A stretch of DNA of 64,000 nt, taken from NCBI RefSeq assembly GCF_034344865.1, contig NZ_CP133774.1, positions 3,472,001-3,536,000 on the forward strand, read 5' to 3'. Under the pieces are notes generated by a model. It saw nothing but the letters and a program-made list of their open reading frames with translations. It did not search any database and had not been told where the DNA came from. This DNA comes from Pseudomonas sp. 10S4 (GTDB lineage: Bacteria; Pseudomonadota; Gammaproteobacteria; Pseudomonadales; Pseudomonadaceae). The translations under genes and the position numbers were made by a program. Positions 9,268 to 19,307 of the stretch are shown here, in pieces; position 1 is the stretch's first letter; each line of letters starts with the position of its first letter.

Positions 9268-9576
9268 CATGTTTATTTGACGTACCCCTTCGTGTTGTCT
9301 TGGTCGATGTTAGAGGCGATGGCGTCTGGGTGTGTCGTGATCGGGTCCGATACCGCACCGATTAAGGAGGTGGTTATTGACGGAGTCAATGAGTTGCTGG
9401 TGGACTTTTTTGACAGTAAGGAGATTTCGCGAAAAGTGTGCGGTGTTTTGAAGTCAGGCGGAGACTTTGGCTTGATTAGAGACTCAGCTAGATCGACGGC
9501 AATCAGGTTCGATATCAAACATGGGGTGAAGGCGTATTTTGATATTTTTGACCGTGCGATTTCAGATTGTTGCTAA
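9268..9576 (+). pseudogene. Glycosyltransferase C-terminal fragment (repeat unit 4)
   Basis: Third remnant of the GT 3' end. The ATG that opens the other two fragments is lost here (AACGATTCATG instead of AATGATTCATG), so the fragment has no good start codon. Otherwise it is nearly identical to unit 3. Loss of the start argues that these GT pieces are passengers and that the 285-aa gene is the part being kept. Confidence 0.7.
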
Positions 9577-9613
9577 AAAACAAACTGTATGATCATTTAA
9601 AAGGGAGCTTTAA

Positions 9614-10471
9614 ATGCTTAAGTTTTTTCGCAAAGGTATGTCTAGGTGGTGTGGGAAGATACTGAAGTACGGATTGTTTTTGGCTTTTTGCTATTGGTCT
9701 GTAGGGTTCTACATTGAATGGGAGGAAATGGCGGAATACCGGGAGCGTAGCCGCAAGGAGTCAGAAGCATGCAGTAAAAAAATTGGCGATTTGGATCATA
9801 TTCCAATTTTCGGTGGAAGCTTTATTGATAGAGCTCGGTTAACTGGATTACGCCTAGGTACTTCCGTGAGGAATGGGCAATGTGTTGCAGATCTACTAGA
9901 GGGGGGCTTTTGGTGGACGGGGACTGAACTTCGCCCAGTCTATGTGGAGAAAATGATAGAACCGGAACCCCACTGGGGACATTTCTATGTGACGGCCAGG
10001 TTGTATACAAGAAAGGCATCCACTGGGTCATATGCTGTGGGGTATAAAACTACCGATTGGCCTAGAGGGCTTATTGTAAAACTAAAAAATTATCCAGGCT
10101 TGGAGCTCTGGCTTAATGCGCTGCCTCCTAGTACTGAGAATTATTTTTCAGTTAAGGATTTTGTGATTAGTGATTGGCGCCGAGGTGACGGAACACCACG
10201 TGCAATAGCGTGTGATGGCCTGGACTCTCCATGGGAGCATATTTTAAAAAGTGGAGTGAGTCGTGCCGATCTTTTGAAGTTTAATAAAACACAATTGGAA
10301 AATGTAGATTTTGGTGATTTAACAGTCCATTGCACGGTCGGATTGCATGATTTCGATTTTGCAGGAGGGGCTGCTCGTGTAGGGACCTCGACTAAATCGT
10401 TATTGGGTGCACCCGAAGCGCTTCAGAAGATTAATGAATATCTTTCTAACTCCATAATTACAGGGAAGTAA
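9614..10471 (+). CDS. Hypothetical membrane-anchored protein, copy 4 of 4
   Basis: An intact 285-aa paralogue of the gene at 5933: short basic N-terminus, one transmembrane helix (about residues 19-34, LFLAFCYWSVGFYIEW) and a periplasmic domain with the same FGGSFIDRARLTGLRLG, WGHFYVTARLYTRKAS and LKNYPGLELWLNALPPS blocks. Its stop is 2 bp before the ATG of the RTX gene (TAATAATG), so the two are translationally coupled. It is the copy most likely to work with the RTX protein. Family not recognised. Confidence 0.75.
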   Translation: MLKFFRKGMSRWCGKILKYGLFLAFCYWSVGFYIEWEEMAEYRERSRKESEACSKKIGDLDHIPIFGGSFIDRARLTGLRLGTSVRNGQCVADLLEGGFWWTGTELRPVYVEKMIEPEPHWGHFYVTARLYTRKASTGSYAVGYKTTDWPRGLIVKLKNYPGLELWLNALPPSTENYFSVKDFVISDWRRGDGTPRAIACDGLDSPWEHILKSGVSRADLLKFNKTQLENVDFGDLTVHCTVGLHDFDFAGGAARVGTSTKSLLGAPEALQKINEYLSNSIITGK

Positions 10472-10473
10472 TA

Positions 10474-13400
10474 ATGAGCTACGTTTTTAATGATTCAGAG
10501 AAAAGAAGAATTTTCGATGCTGTCAGTGTATGTGATGGGATGACGCTTGGGCTGAATAGAGAGTCATATGAACCGGTCGCGATAGAGGGGCGAAATTGCG
10601 CGCCGTTTTACCAGGCTCTATCAGATATTATTGGCGTGAAGCTTTCTGGAAGAATTATTTTTGATAGCGAAGTCGAGCTAACTCTAAAGAGTGCCAAACT
10701 CTGGTTGGATGTGGCGATTGATGCAAATGGAGGGCGTGGTGCCTACTCTGCTTTGATTCGTGCTTATACGGTACACCAAGGTCAATTGAGACTGAATGAA
10801 ACGTTCAGTGCGGGGTTTATACAGCGGTCATCTAATGGAGTGGCAATCAATTTCGTAAACTCTCTAATACACGGATCACCAATAGATCATTTAGATCCAT
10901 GGACGGTACCATTAATTCATCAAATCGCTTCCATTGATGCAAGAGCCGTTGGTGAAATATTGTTCATGCCGAAGATCGGCGACTTGGACACTGCTTCAAT
11001 TCAAAATTCAGGATGGTCAGGAACAATCGCGTTTAGTCTGTTGGGCGGGGAATCGCCTTATGAAACCTGGAGGTTGATCTCCGCAGGAGACCCAGAGTCA
11101 GAAATCAAAGGCAATCACACAAAAGCAAAAGTCAATAGACTCGACGATTTCAAGAATATCCTGTTTGCCATAGACTCATACAATGTGGCCATTAAAGCGG
11201 TAATCAAGAACTTCGGCTGGAATACGTTGGCCAGCTTGTTCTCTCTCGTACCAGAGCAGATCAATGTGGCACTCAGTAGTGGTAGCGTTAATCCATTAAT
11301 TCAGTATGTGGTCAAAGGTACACCTATTTCGCCTGCAGTTGATTTGATCTTGAGATATGGCATTAACGCCTTCTTTGATATGTTCAGGCGCACATACGAA
11401 GGTGATATCGTTGTAGTGTCGACTACGGATGAAACATTTGCCGAAAATGCTTATACATTTTTTTCGAAGTTTTCATCGGTTCAATCCCAAAGCATCGTAG
11501 CCAAGACCATTGGGGAATACGGCAGCACTTCCCAGTGGGCAGTATTAGCCGCCAAGGAAACTCCGGTAGGGCAAGCGTTACGCAACTCTCTTAACTGTCT
11601 CAGTGAAATAGTTATAGAAAGAGAAGAGGGTTTTCCTGGGCTAGAACTGGAACTCTACGACACGAAAACTGGCGAAGGTTTTATCACCGAACAATGGCTT
11701 GTTGACCGCGCGGATATGTTAGGTCGCTTGATAGCCAGGACCAACGGATCATTCGGAGAAAACACGATTCAGGCCCATTCCTACTCGGATCTTGCATCAG
11801 GCAAACAAGCGCCTATGGCTACCGGGGTTTCAAATCCTCTGGTTATGTTTGGGGATGATGGAGGCCGTTCGCTCAGCGGCGGACCCAATAGCGACCATCT
11901 TTATGGTGGCGCGGGTAATGACACGGTCATCGGCCTCGAAGGAAATGATTACATTGAAGGTGGTCAGGGGCGTGATTCGTTAACGGGTGGAGATGGCAGA
12001 GACGCGCTGCATGGCATGTCTGGGGATGATGTATTAATAGGCGGTCAAGGTAACGATATCCTGATTGGCGGCTTGGGCAGCGATCAGTATGAATTTACGA
12101 GTGGCGACGGCGTCGATCAGATTGTCGATTTTGACATTGATGGCCAAATTCTTATAAACGGTCTACCTATTCCTGCCCTTAAACGGAGTGGCCCTCTGAG
12201 CAATACCTGGATGACTGAAAATGGAGCCATTACTTTAACCCTCATCGAAGAACTTTCTGAGAAAACGCTTCATATCAAATACGGTCGGAATGATCAGGTT
12301 TTCATCAAGCACTTCACGCCAGGCATGTTGGGCATCCAACTCCTGGATTATGAAGGCCAAGACTTTTCAAGTCCCGATCTAACCGTCGTGGGCGACTGGA
12401 AAGCAAAAGACGCCGACCCCACTGTTCCCGGTGATCAGCTCGCTTATGATGAATTGGGCAACGTTATCGTGCGCAAGGTGAAGCAGAGAAATAAGGCAGA
12501 TGTGCTTCATGGATCGCCGAACGACGACGTCCTCATCGGTCTGGGTGGTTCCGATCAGTTATTCGGTAAAGCCGGAAATGACCGGTTGTTTGCAGATCAG
12601 CAGTTAACAATCGAACAAGCGATGGCTGCTGGAGCTGATCCCGGCAAGACAAGTCGTGGCGATTGGCTTGATGGGGGCAGGGTGAGGATCTACTCGTGGG
12701 CACTGGGGCCCGAGACGTGCTGCTCGGTGGTGACGGAGCAGATACGCTAATTGGCGGAGCCGGCGACGACAACTTGTCCGGTGATGATGTGACCGGGATG
12801 CTGGAAAAAACCTGGAATTTCAAAAGGGTTGACGTCCCCATTGGTGACGGTGTCGTTAGCAGGCGTAACGTCTTTGCCCGTGCCTCTCTCAGCGCTCCTG
12901 CGGAAGGTGGCAATGACATTCTTTTTGGTCAGGGTGGTAGTGACTTTATCACTGGCGGCTGGGGCGATGATTTACTCGATGGTGGAACTGAAAACGATGT
13001 TTTGAGTGGCGACGGGGGGAACGACACTCTTCACGGTGGCAGCGATAACGACATTTTGCTGGGAGACAACCTGGATTGGGGAGGCGGTCTGCAAAGTCGG
13101 CACCACGGCAACGATTTGTTGGATGGTGGCGACGGTGATGATGCCCTGGCCGGTAATGGTGGTAGCGATGTGTTGTACGGCGGTCCCGGTAACGATGACC
13201 TGACGGGCGATGATTTTGTATTGCAGGGCGTTGAGGGTAACGCCGCGAATTATTTCGGTAGTGATTTTCTGGATGGTGGGGCGGGTAACGACACGCTTCA
13301 AGGTGGTGGTGCCGACGATTCACTTTATGGTGGTGCAGGTAATGATGTTCTATCCGGTGATTATGTCGACCATCCGATTCGGTACCACGGGAATGATTTT

Positions 13401-14054
13401 CTAGATGGTGGTAGTGGTGATGACACACTTCGAGGCATGGGTGGTTCCGACACTCTAATTGGCGGACAAGGGGCAGACGCCCTGGATGGAGATGAGCACA
13501 ACCTTGCGTCGGGAGGAACAAATGATGACTACATTCAAGGAGATACGGGAAACGATACGATCTGGGGAGGCTTAGGCGCCGATACACTTTATGGCGGTGC
13601 TGATGATGACTTTTTAATAGGCGATTATGAGCAAACACCGGAAGCGGAACAGGGAGCGGATTATCTTGATGGTGGTTCAGGAAACGACACGCTGATAGGT
13701 GGTGGTGGAAACGACACACTATATGGCGGGGGAGGTGTCGATTATCTTCGCGGCGGATTTGGTAATAATGTTTTTAGCGGAGGCACTGGCAACGATTATC
13801 TTGAAGGTCAAGACGGCGATGATACTTTCAATTTTAGTGTCGGAGATGGCCTTGATGTAATTGCAGATGCTGGTGGAAACAACATCATAAAATTCGGGCC
13901 AGGGTTTACCCTTGGTAACTTAAAAGCTGAAATTACTGTTATTGATGTCGGCCGGGTATTACGACTGTCGAATGGTTTGAGCGATGCAGTTTTTCTACGG
14001 GATCATGAAAATGGAAGAATTCGTCATTTAGGTTTGCTGACGGAACTGTTTTGA
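10474..14054 (+). pseudogene. RTX (hemolysin-type Ca2+-binding) protein, frameshifted
   Basis: A large secreted-type protein. The first ~450 residues (MSYVFNDSEKRRIFDAVSVC...) have no domain I recognise. RTX nonapeptides GGxGxDxLx begin near residue 465. An HCBP-related segment follows around 545-630 (TLHIKYGRNDQVFIKHF), then a long second RTX array and a short C-terminal domain. RTX repeats bind calcium after type I export; no type I secretion genes are in the window. The frame breaks at 12673-12677, where GGGGG has one G too few. Restoring it joins WLDGG to QGEDLLVGTGARDVLLGG and gives 1193 aa. No signal peptide, as expected for type I substrates. Confidence 0.85.
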
Positions 14055-14068
14055 GTTTTCAGGATGTT

Positions 14069-16069
14069 ATGAAGATAGAGCAGGGTCTGATAGGTGTCGG
14101 CGAGTTAACTCCGGTAAAAGTTACACTGGGAGATAGCACAAACAAAGAGGACGACGAGTTGACAGGTCCGGCTATTGTTGTCGAACAGCCTGATGTTCAT
14201 GATAAGTCTAACGGGGCGACGGGTGAAAGCAACGTCGCGAAGGAGGTTCTACGTCCAGAAACTATCAGCGGTAAGGTGTGGGAGGAGGAGTTTCTTAAGA
14301 AGTTTAAGGAACGGCGCGCTGCACGTAGATTGGCAGCGGGGTTTGTGCTAAATAGCCAGGGTGCTTGGGTTGCTATCTATACTACTGATGATGAGTTTAG
14401 CTACAGCGAACGAACTGATTTAATTGATGATAGCTTCCACACAGGAGTGCTCTCGGAAACTACTCCGCAGTCGATTAGCTCTATTTTTGGTAGAGCCGTT
14501 TTCACCGATAGATCTTTAAGTTCTACTCCCCGTTCTGATTACAGGCCTGTCGTGGACGGGTTGAAATATTCATCGACGCAAAAACCGCAATACCATTCAT
14601 CCGGCTCAAGCTATAGCGGGTTCTCTTTAAAAACGGGTGATATTGTCGTAGAGGATAAGGACGACTCAGGTGGTATTAAGGGTTGGAATGTTTATCCGGC
14701 AGGCAGTTTTAACAGTAATGAAATCACCTACAAGAAATTTACCTGGGAGGCGGTGACTGACAAGGTGTGGCATCAAATCGTTCAAGGCGACGACACAGGT
14801 GGCAGGGTAAATCTTGAAGTTGGAAATATTTTTTATGGCGGTGCGGGAGATGATTTGATAGTCACTTATAAGAATTCCGTGGTTAACTATGGTTCCTATG
14901 AAGATAGTATTCCCGGGGCGTTTCTTTCAGGCGGGGCAGGAAACGATACGTTGCTAGGGGCCGAGGGTGCAGATTATTTAGTGAGTGGTTCAGGAGAAGA
15001 TTGGCTTTATGGCGAAAGCGGTCCAGACACTTATATAATCGGAACTCATGCTGGGGCGACGACCATTATTGCGGATATAGTAAGCCCTGTTTTTCGCCGT
15101 TCGGAAGTTGGAGCCGCAGGGTGGTAAGCCGAGTTCGGGTTGGTCGATACAGATACTGTTATGCTTCCGGAAGGCGTTGCCCTGAAGCAATTGCAATTAA
15201 GCTGGGGCGCCGCATTAATTGAGGCGGTGAATATAGAGTTGGCGCCGAACACGCCACGCGGCACCTATCGTAATCCGCCTCGTGGGCAAATGCTGTACTC
15301 AACGCTTGATATCTCTTGGGGCAAAGATCAAAAGGTTCGTATTGTTTTGCCGAATGCCAGTGATCTGGATGGTTCTGGTGTCGAGCTTATAAAGTTTGCA
15401 GATGGGTCGAGCGTTAGCCTGGAAGGTCTTGTAGCCAATAGTAAGCTAGCTCCTGCTCCTGATATTTATCGCCATGGTGTCCTGATCAATAGTTCTCGGG
15501 TGGTAACTTCTGCTCGGGATAACAAATTACTCCCTCTCGTTGGTGGGCGAGGTAATGATACTTTGAGTGGCGCTGGTGAAATACGCGGTATGCGGGGAGA
15601 TGACTATATCTCGGGCGGTGTAGGAGATGATGTTTTGTGGGGCGGCCTGGGTGACGATACTTTGTCCGGCGGCGCAGGTAATGATATCTACAAATATGAC
15701 GGGTTGGGCAGAGATGTCATTGTCAATACATATGGAGGTGTTGATGGTGTCGATTTTTCAAAGTTTGGTGTATCTATCAATCAGCTGAAATTTCATCGAG
15801 ATAATGATGATCTGGTCATTGTGGTTAATTATGGCGCGTCTCCAAAAATTCGTATTTCTAATCACTTCCTCGGCGGAGATGCTGCTATAGGTTTTGTAAG
15901 AGTTCAAGGGGCGGATCGAGTGGTTCAAGACTACGCCGCGAGCCAAATAATCGACCTTCTGCATCCTTCACCCCCGCTGAGAGACGTTGAAGACATACTG
16001 TTGCGTAATGACGATGCTGCGATGCAGGCGATGGTAGAAATAATTAAGTTTTATCAACTTCAAGGTTGA
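14069..16069 (+). pseudogene. Second RTX protein, interrupted by an in-frame TAA
   Basis: A 667-codon reading frame with an AGGA ribosome site overlapping the previous stop region. The N-terminal ~250 residues are unrecognised (MKIEQGLIGVGELTPVKVTL; Lys/Glu-rich stretch near 75-95). A short RTX block comes near 265-330 (FYGGAGDDLI, LSGGAGNDTLLGAEGADYL), a second one near 490-545 (GGRGNDTLSG, GGLGDDTLSGGAGND), and then an HCBP-like tail. A TAA at 15125-15127 stops the frame between GAAGW and AEFGLVDTDT; the same frame then continues without loss. A TAT or TAC there would give one 666-aa protein. Either a nonsense mutation or a base-call error. Confidence 0.75.
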
Positions 16070-16100
16070 TCAAACCCCCAGTACCGAGTGCGAAGATGGC

Positions 16101-16140
16101 TTGCCCGCGATAGCCATCATGAAATGGTTGTCGCGGGCAA
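16101..16140. terminator. Inverted repeat between convergent genes
   Basis: TTGCCCGCGA and TCGCGGGCAA form a perfect 10-bp stem around a 20-nt loop, between the convergent RTX and enoyl-CoA hydratase-family genes. It resembles half of a REP element and may also stop transcription from both sides; there is no T tract. Confidence 0.5.
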
Positions 16141-16150
16141 CGCCCGGATT

Positions 16151-17263
16151 TTAGTACTCCGACAAATCCGCCAACGGATGCCGTCCTTCCCAAACCTTAT
16201 GAAAATGCGCCTCCACCACCGCATCCGGCACATTGTTGATATCCGGCCAGTGCCAGTGCGGCTTCTGATCCTTGTCGATCAGCCGCGCCCGCACCCCTTC
16301 ACTGAATTCCGGGTGACGGCAGCAGTTGAGGCTCAGGGTGTATTCCATCTGAAAGACTTCAGCCAATGACAGATGCCGGGCCCGGGCGATTTGTTCCCAG
16401 ACCAGATGAGCGGTCAGGGGCGAGCCCTCAGTCATGGTCTTCGCCGCGCGGCTGAGCAGCGGATCGGTGTGACCCCGCAAATGGCTGATTGCCTTCCAGG
16501 CACAGCGCACATCGCTGACATCCAGCAGTTCGTCGATCTGCTGGCGACGCGGCAGCCATTGCGCTTCAGGCGACTGCGCGACGGCTTCCTGTTGCAATGC
16601 CTTGAGCAGGCTGTTGAGTTGCATCGAGGTCTGTTCCTGCCAGTTCAATTGCAGCAAGCCTTCGACCAGTTCTTCCTGCTGTTCTTCAAGCAGGAACCGG
16701 TCCGCCAGATCCAGATCGATCGCATCACGGGCATTCATGTGCGCGCCGGTCAGGCCGAGGAACAACCCGAGCTTGCCGGGCAGTCGTGACAGAAACCAAC
16801 TGGCGCCGACATCCGGGTACAAGCCGATGCTGATCTCCGGCATCGCCAGGCGGCTGGTTGGCGTGACAATCCGGATGCTCGCCCCTTGCAGCAGTCCCAT
16901 GCCGCCGCCGAGCACGTAACCGTGACCCCAGCAGATCAGCGGTTTTGGATAGGTGTGCAGCATGAAGTCCAGGCGATATTCCGCGGCGAAGAATTGCGCG
17001 GCCAGCGGTGGTACTTCGCCGGGATGGTTGCGGCAGGCTTCGACCAGGCTGCGTACTTCGCCACCGGCACAGAAGGCTTTGGCGCCGTTGCCCCGCAACA
17101 GCACGCAGACGATTTGTGGCTCCTTGGCCCAAGCGTCCAGTTGATCGCGCAGGGCATTGATCATCGGCAGGGACAAGGCATTCAGCGACTTTTCGGCGTC
17201 CAGGCTGGCGATGCCGATGCGCGCGCCGTCGGTGCCGGTAAGTTCTTCGAAGTGCAAATTCAT
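16151..17263 (-). CDS. Enoyl-CoA hydratase/isomerase family protein (3-hydroxyisobutyryl-CoA hydrolase-like)
   Basis: A 370-aa crotonase-fold enzyme. Oxyanion-hole segments are AFCAGGEVRSL near residue 64 and GHGYVLGGGMGLLQGAS near 113. The catalytic-type MPEISIGLYPDVGASWFLSR is near 140-160 and is typical of 3-hydroxyisobutyryl-CoA hydrolases (valine catabolism). The length (about 370 rather than 260) also fits the hydrolase branch. It stands alone, divergent from ung. The exact acyl-CoA substrate is inferred. Confidence 0.85.
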   Translation of the reverse strand: MNLHFEELTGTDGARIGIASLDAEKSLNALSLPMINALRDQLDAWAKEPQIVCVLLRGNGAKAFCAGGEVRSLVEACRNHPGEVPPLAAQFFAAEYRLDFMLHTYPKPLICWGHGYVLGGGMGLLQGASIRIVTPTSRLAMPEISIGLYPDVGASWFLSRLPGKLGLFLGLTGAHMNARDAIDLDLADRFLLEEQQEELVEGLLQLNWQEQTSMQLNSLLKALQQEAVAQSPEAQWLPRRQQIDELLDVSDVRCAWKAISHLRGHTDPLLSRAAKTMTEGSPLTAHLVWEQIARARHLSLAEVFQMEYTLSLNCCRHPEFSEGVRARLIDKDQKPHWHWPDINNVPDAVVEAHFHKVWEGRHPLADLSEY

Positions 17264-17395
17264 CGTGACCTCGATCGGGAATTTGAGCGTTCAGTATGAT
17301 CGCAAAGTAGGAAAGTGCCGGATCTGCGTCAGATCAATTGACAAGGAGGTTGGGGTTTCCTAGGGTTCGCCCCATTGTTTTTGCCGGGTATGACC

Positions 17396-18088
17396 ATGAC
17401 TGCTGACGACCGTATCAAACTCGAACCGAGCTGGAAGGAGGCACTGCGTGCTGAATTCGACCAGCCCTACATGGCAGAGTTGCGCTCATTCCTGCAACAG
17501 GAGCGCGCGGCCGGCAAGGAAATTTATCCGCCTGGTCCGATGATCTTCAATGCGCTCAACTCCACGCCGCTGGACAAGGTCAAGGTCGTGATCCTCGGGC
17601 AGGACCCCTATCACGGCCCCGGCCAGGCCCATGGCTTGTGCTTCTCGGTGCAACCGGGCGTGCCGGCGCCGCCGTCGCTGGTGAACATCTATAAAGAGTT
17701 GAAACGCGATCTGAACATCGACATCCCGAGCCACGGCTGCCTGCAAAGCTGGGCCGATCAGGGCGTGTTGATGATCAACACCACCATGACCGTCGAGCGC
17801 GCCAACGCCAATGCGCACAAGGACAAGGGCTGGCAGTTTTTCACCGATCGGATCATTGAAGTGGTCAGCGAACATCAGCCGCATCTGGTGTTCATGCTGT
17901 GGGGCGCGCATGCCCAGGGCAAGCAGAAGCTGATTGATGCTACGAAGCATCTGGTGCTGACGTCGGTGCATCCTTCGCCGCTGTCCGCTTATCGCGGCTT
18001 CCTCGGTTGCGGACACTTCAGCCGGACCAACAAGTTTCTGGAGCAGAATGGCGAAACGCCGATCGAGTGGCGGTTGCCGCCGGTTTGA
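17396..18088 (+). CDS. ung: Uracil-DNA glycosylase
   Basis: Removes uracil from DNA in base-excision repair. The family-1 motifs are complete: [17 protein letters not shown] near residue 64 with the catalytic Asp, LLMINTT-type LMINTTMTV near 123, and [11 protein letters not shown] near 190 with the catalytic His. The length from this ATG is 230 aa, standard for Pseudomonas. An in-frame ATG 6 bp upstream (17390) is a possible alternative start. Only minor spacing to neighbours; no operon partner. Confidence 0.95.
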   Translation: MTADDRIKLEPSWKEALRAEFDQPYMAELRSFLQQERAAGKEIYPPGPMIFNALNSTPLDKVKVVILGQDPYHGPGQAHGLCFSVQPGVPAPPSLVNIYKELKRDLNIDIPSHGCLQSWADQGVLMINTTMTVERANANAHKDKGWQFFTDRIIEVVSEHQPHLVFMLWGAHAQGKQKLIDATKHLVLTSVHPSPLSAYRGFLGCGHFSRTNKFLEQNGETPIEWRLPPV

Positions 18089-18109
18089 TGGGATGACCGT
18101 GAGGGCTTT

Positions 18110-18245
18110 TGTGGCGAGGGAGCTTGCTGTGGCGAGGGGGCTTTCCCCCGTTGGGTCGAGCAGCGGCCCTGCTTTTTGCCAAACACCGCATTTACAGGTT
18201 TTACGACTGCTTCGCAGCCGAACGGGGGCAAGCCCCTCGCCACAG
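18110..18245. repeat. REPIN (paired REP inverted repeat)
   Basis: Outer arms TGTGGCGAGGGGGCTT.. and ..AAGCCCCTCGCCACA face each other across about 100 bp. An inner segment (ACACCGCAT, TTACGACTGC) is shared with the element at 26004. An extra partial arm (GTGGCGAGGGAGCTTGCT) precedes the left arm. Non-coding, typical of P. fluorescens intergenic REP doublets. Confidence 0.8.
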
Positions 18246-18269
18246 TCATCACCTGTCACTGGGGCGGTG

Positions 18270-19307
18270 TCAGGGCTGCTCCGGTTGCCGATTCCAATAC
18301 TTGAACAACGGTTCCGCCAGAAACAACACAAACAACAACCGCATCACCTGCATCGCGGTTACCAAGGGCACCGACAATTGCAGGGTCTCCGCGGTCAAAC
18401 TCATTTCTGCAATCCCGCCGGGCATCATGCCCAACGTCAGCGAACGCAGATCCAGGTGGGTCAACGCACTCAACCCCAGCGCCGCCGCCGTGGCGATCAA
18501 CATGGTCAACACCGTGCCGATCAACGTCCGTCCCATAAATGACGGAGCGCGCCGGAAGAATTGCCGATTGAAGTGACATCCCAAGCCGCTGCCAATCAAC
18601 CATTGGCCGATCTGGCTACCGCCGTTAGGCAAACCGATGTGCAGATCCCAACTGATACTCACCGCCGCACTCACCAGCAACGGCCCGAACAGCCACGGAT
18701 TGGGTTGTCGTAAACGCTGCCAGACCCAAGCGAGCAGGGCGCCCGCCGGAAACAACACCGCCAGCCAACGCCAATCGACGGCCGTGGCATGGGCGATCGG
18801 CGCTCCGTCCCCGAGCAAATACTTGAACGCCGCCGGCACACACAGCACCACCACCAGTACCCGTAAACTCTGCCCCGCCGCGACCCGGCTGAGCACCGCG
18901 CCATTGCGCGCGCCGAGGTTGACCATCTCGCCGGAGCCTCCCGGCATGCTGGAAAAGAACGCGGTGGCGCGATCCTCACCGGTGCGCCGCATCAACCAGA
19001 CCCCGACCACGGCGGACAGGCTGGTGACCAGCGCCCCAAAGAAGATCAAACCGAAATGACTCAGGACCTGCTCCATCACCACCGGGGTGAAGTGCAGGCC
19101 GATACCGATGCCGACGATCCACTGACCGCACTTGCGCCCGCCAGGGATTTCCGCCAATTGCCAGGGTGTCAGGCAGCGCACCAGGATGATCGCCAGCAAC
19201 GAGCCGACCATCCACGGCAGCGGCCAGCCGATCTGGCTGGCGAGGTAACCGCCAAGCAGACCGACCAGCGGTGTTCCCCACCAGGTTTTGAAGGGACGAT
19301 CAGACAT
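18270..19307 (-). CDS. AbrB-family integral membrane protein (PF05145)
   Basis: A polytopic inner-membrane protein of 345 aa, almost entirely hydrophobic helices. It belongs to the family annotated as 'AbrB family transcriptional regulator' or 'ammonia monooxygenase', with the characteristic SSMPGGSGEMVNLGARNGA near residue 115 and the related MMPGGIAEMSLTAETL near 285, an internal duplication. Despite the name it is a probable transporter. The start is the ATG 8 bp inside the tctA end, so it is coupled to the tricarboxylate transporter genes, as in other pseudomonads. Substrate unknown. Confidence 0.85.
   Translation of the reverse strand: MSDRPFKTWWGTPLVGLLGGYLASQIGWPLPWMVGSLLAIILVRCLTPWQLAEIPGGRKCGQWIVGIGIGLHFTPVVMEQVLSHFGLIFFGALVTSLSAVVGVWLMRRTGEDRATAFFSSMPGGSGEMVNLGARNGAVLSRVAAGQSLRVLVVVLCVPAAFKYLLGDGAPIAHATAVDWRWLAVLFPAGALLAWVWQRLRQPNPWLFGPLLVSAAVSISWDLHIGLPNGGSQIGQWLIGSGLGCHFNRQFFRRAPSFMGRTLIGTVLTMLIATAAALGLSALTHLDLRSLTLGMMPGGIAEMSLTAETLQLSVPLVTAMQVMRLLFVLFLAEPLFKYWNRQPEQP

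Larger units (their letters stand above)
5591..10497 (+). repeat. Four tandem copies of a 1226-1228 bp unit
   Basis: Each unit runs from the GT gene sequence beginning TGTTTATTTGACG, through the end of the GT gene and the whole 285-aa gene, to the first 24 bp of the RTX gene (ATGAGCTACGTT...GATTCA). Units are 5591-6816, 6817-8042, 8043-9269 and 9270-10497. At each internal junction GATTCA is fused to TGTTTATTTG. The bases CA precede the unit both inside GT (5589-5590) and at the RTX end, a 2-bp microhomology. Units 1 and 2 resemble each other most in their first part, and so do units 3 and 4. This is a coding-gene duplication array, not a CRISPR or insertion sequence. Confidence 0.95.

Noticed and set aside
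5594..9518. Four near-identical 81-codon open frames on the minus strand, inside the GT C-terminal regions
   Set aside because: They are the antisense of the duplicated GT sequence, repeat only because the unit repeats, and have no ribosome site.
5591..10497. CRISPR-like array
   Set aside because: The repeats are 1.23 kb and coding, with no short repeats and spacers and no cas genes.
12949..13719. 256-codon His-rich open frame on the minus strand
   Set aside because: It is the antisense shadow of the RTX repeats (GGTGGT-rich sequence reads as His/Pro/Arg) and has no coding character of its own.
10474..16069. Complete type I secretion locus
   Set aside because: No ABC exporter, membrane-fusion protein or outer-membrane channel gene is encoded nearby.
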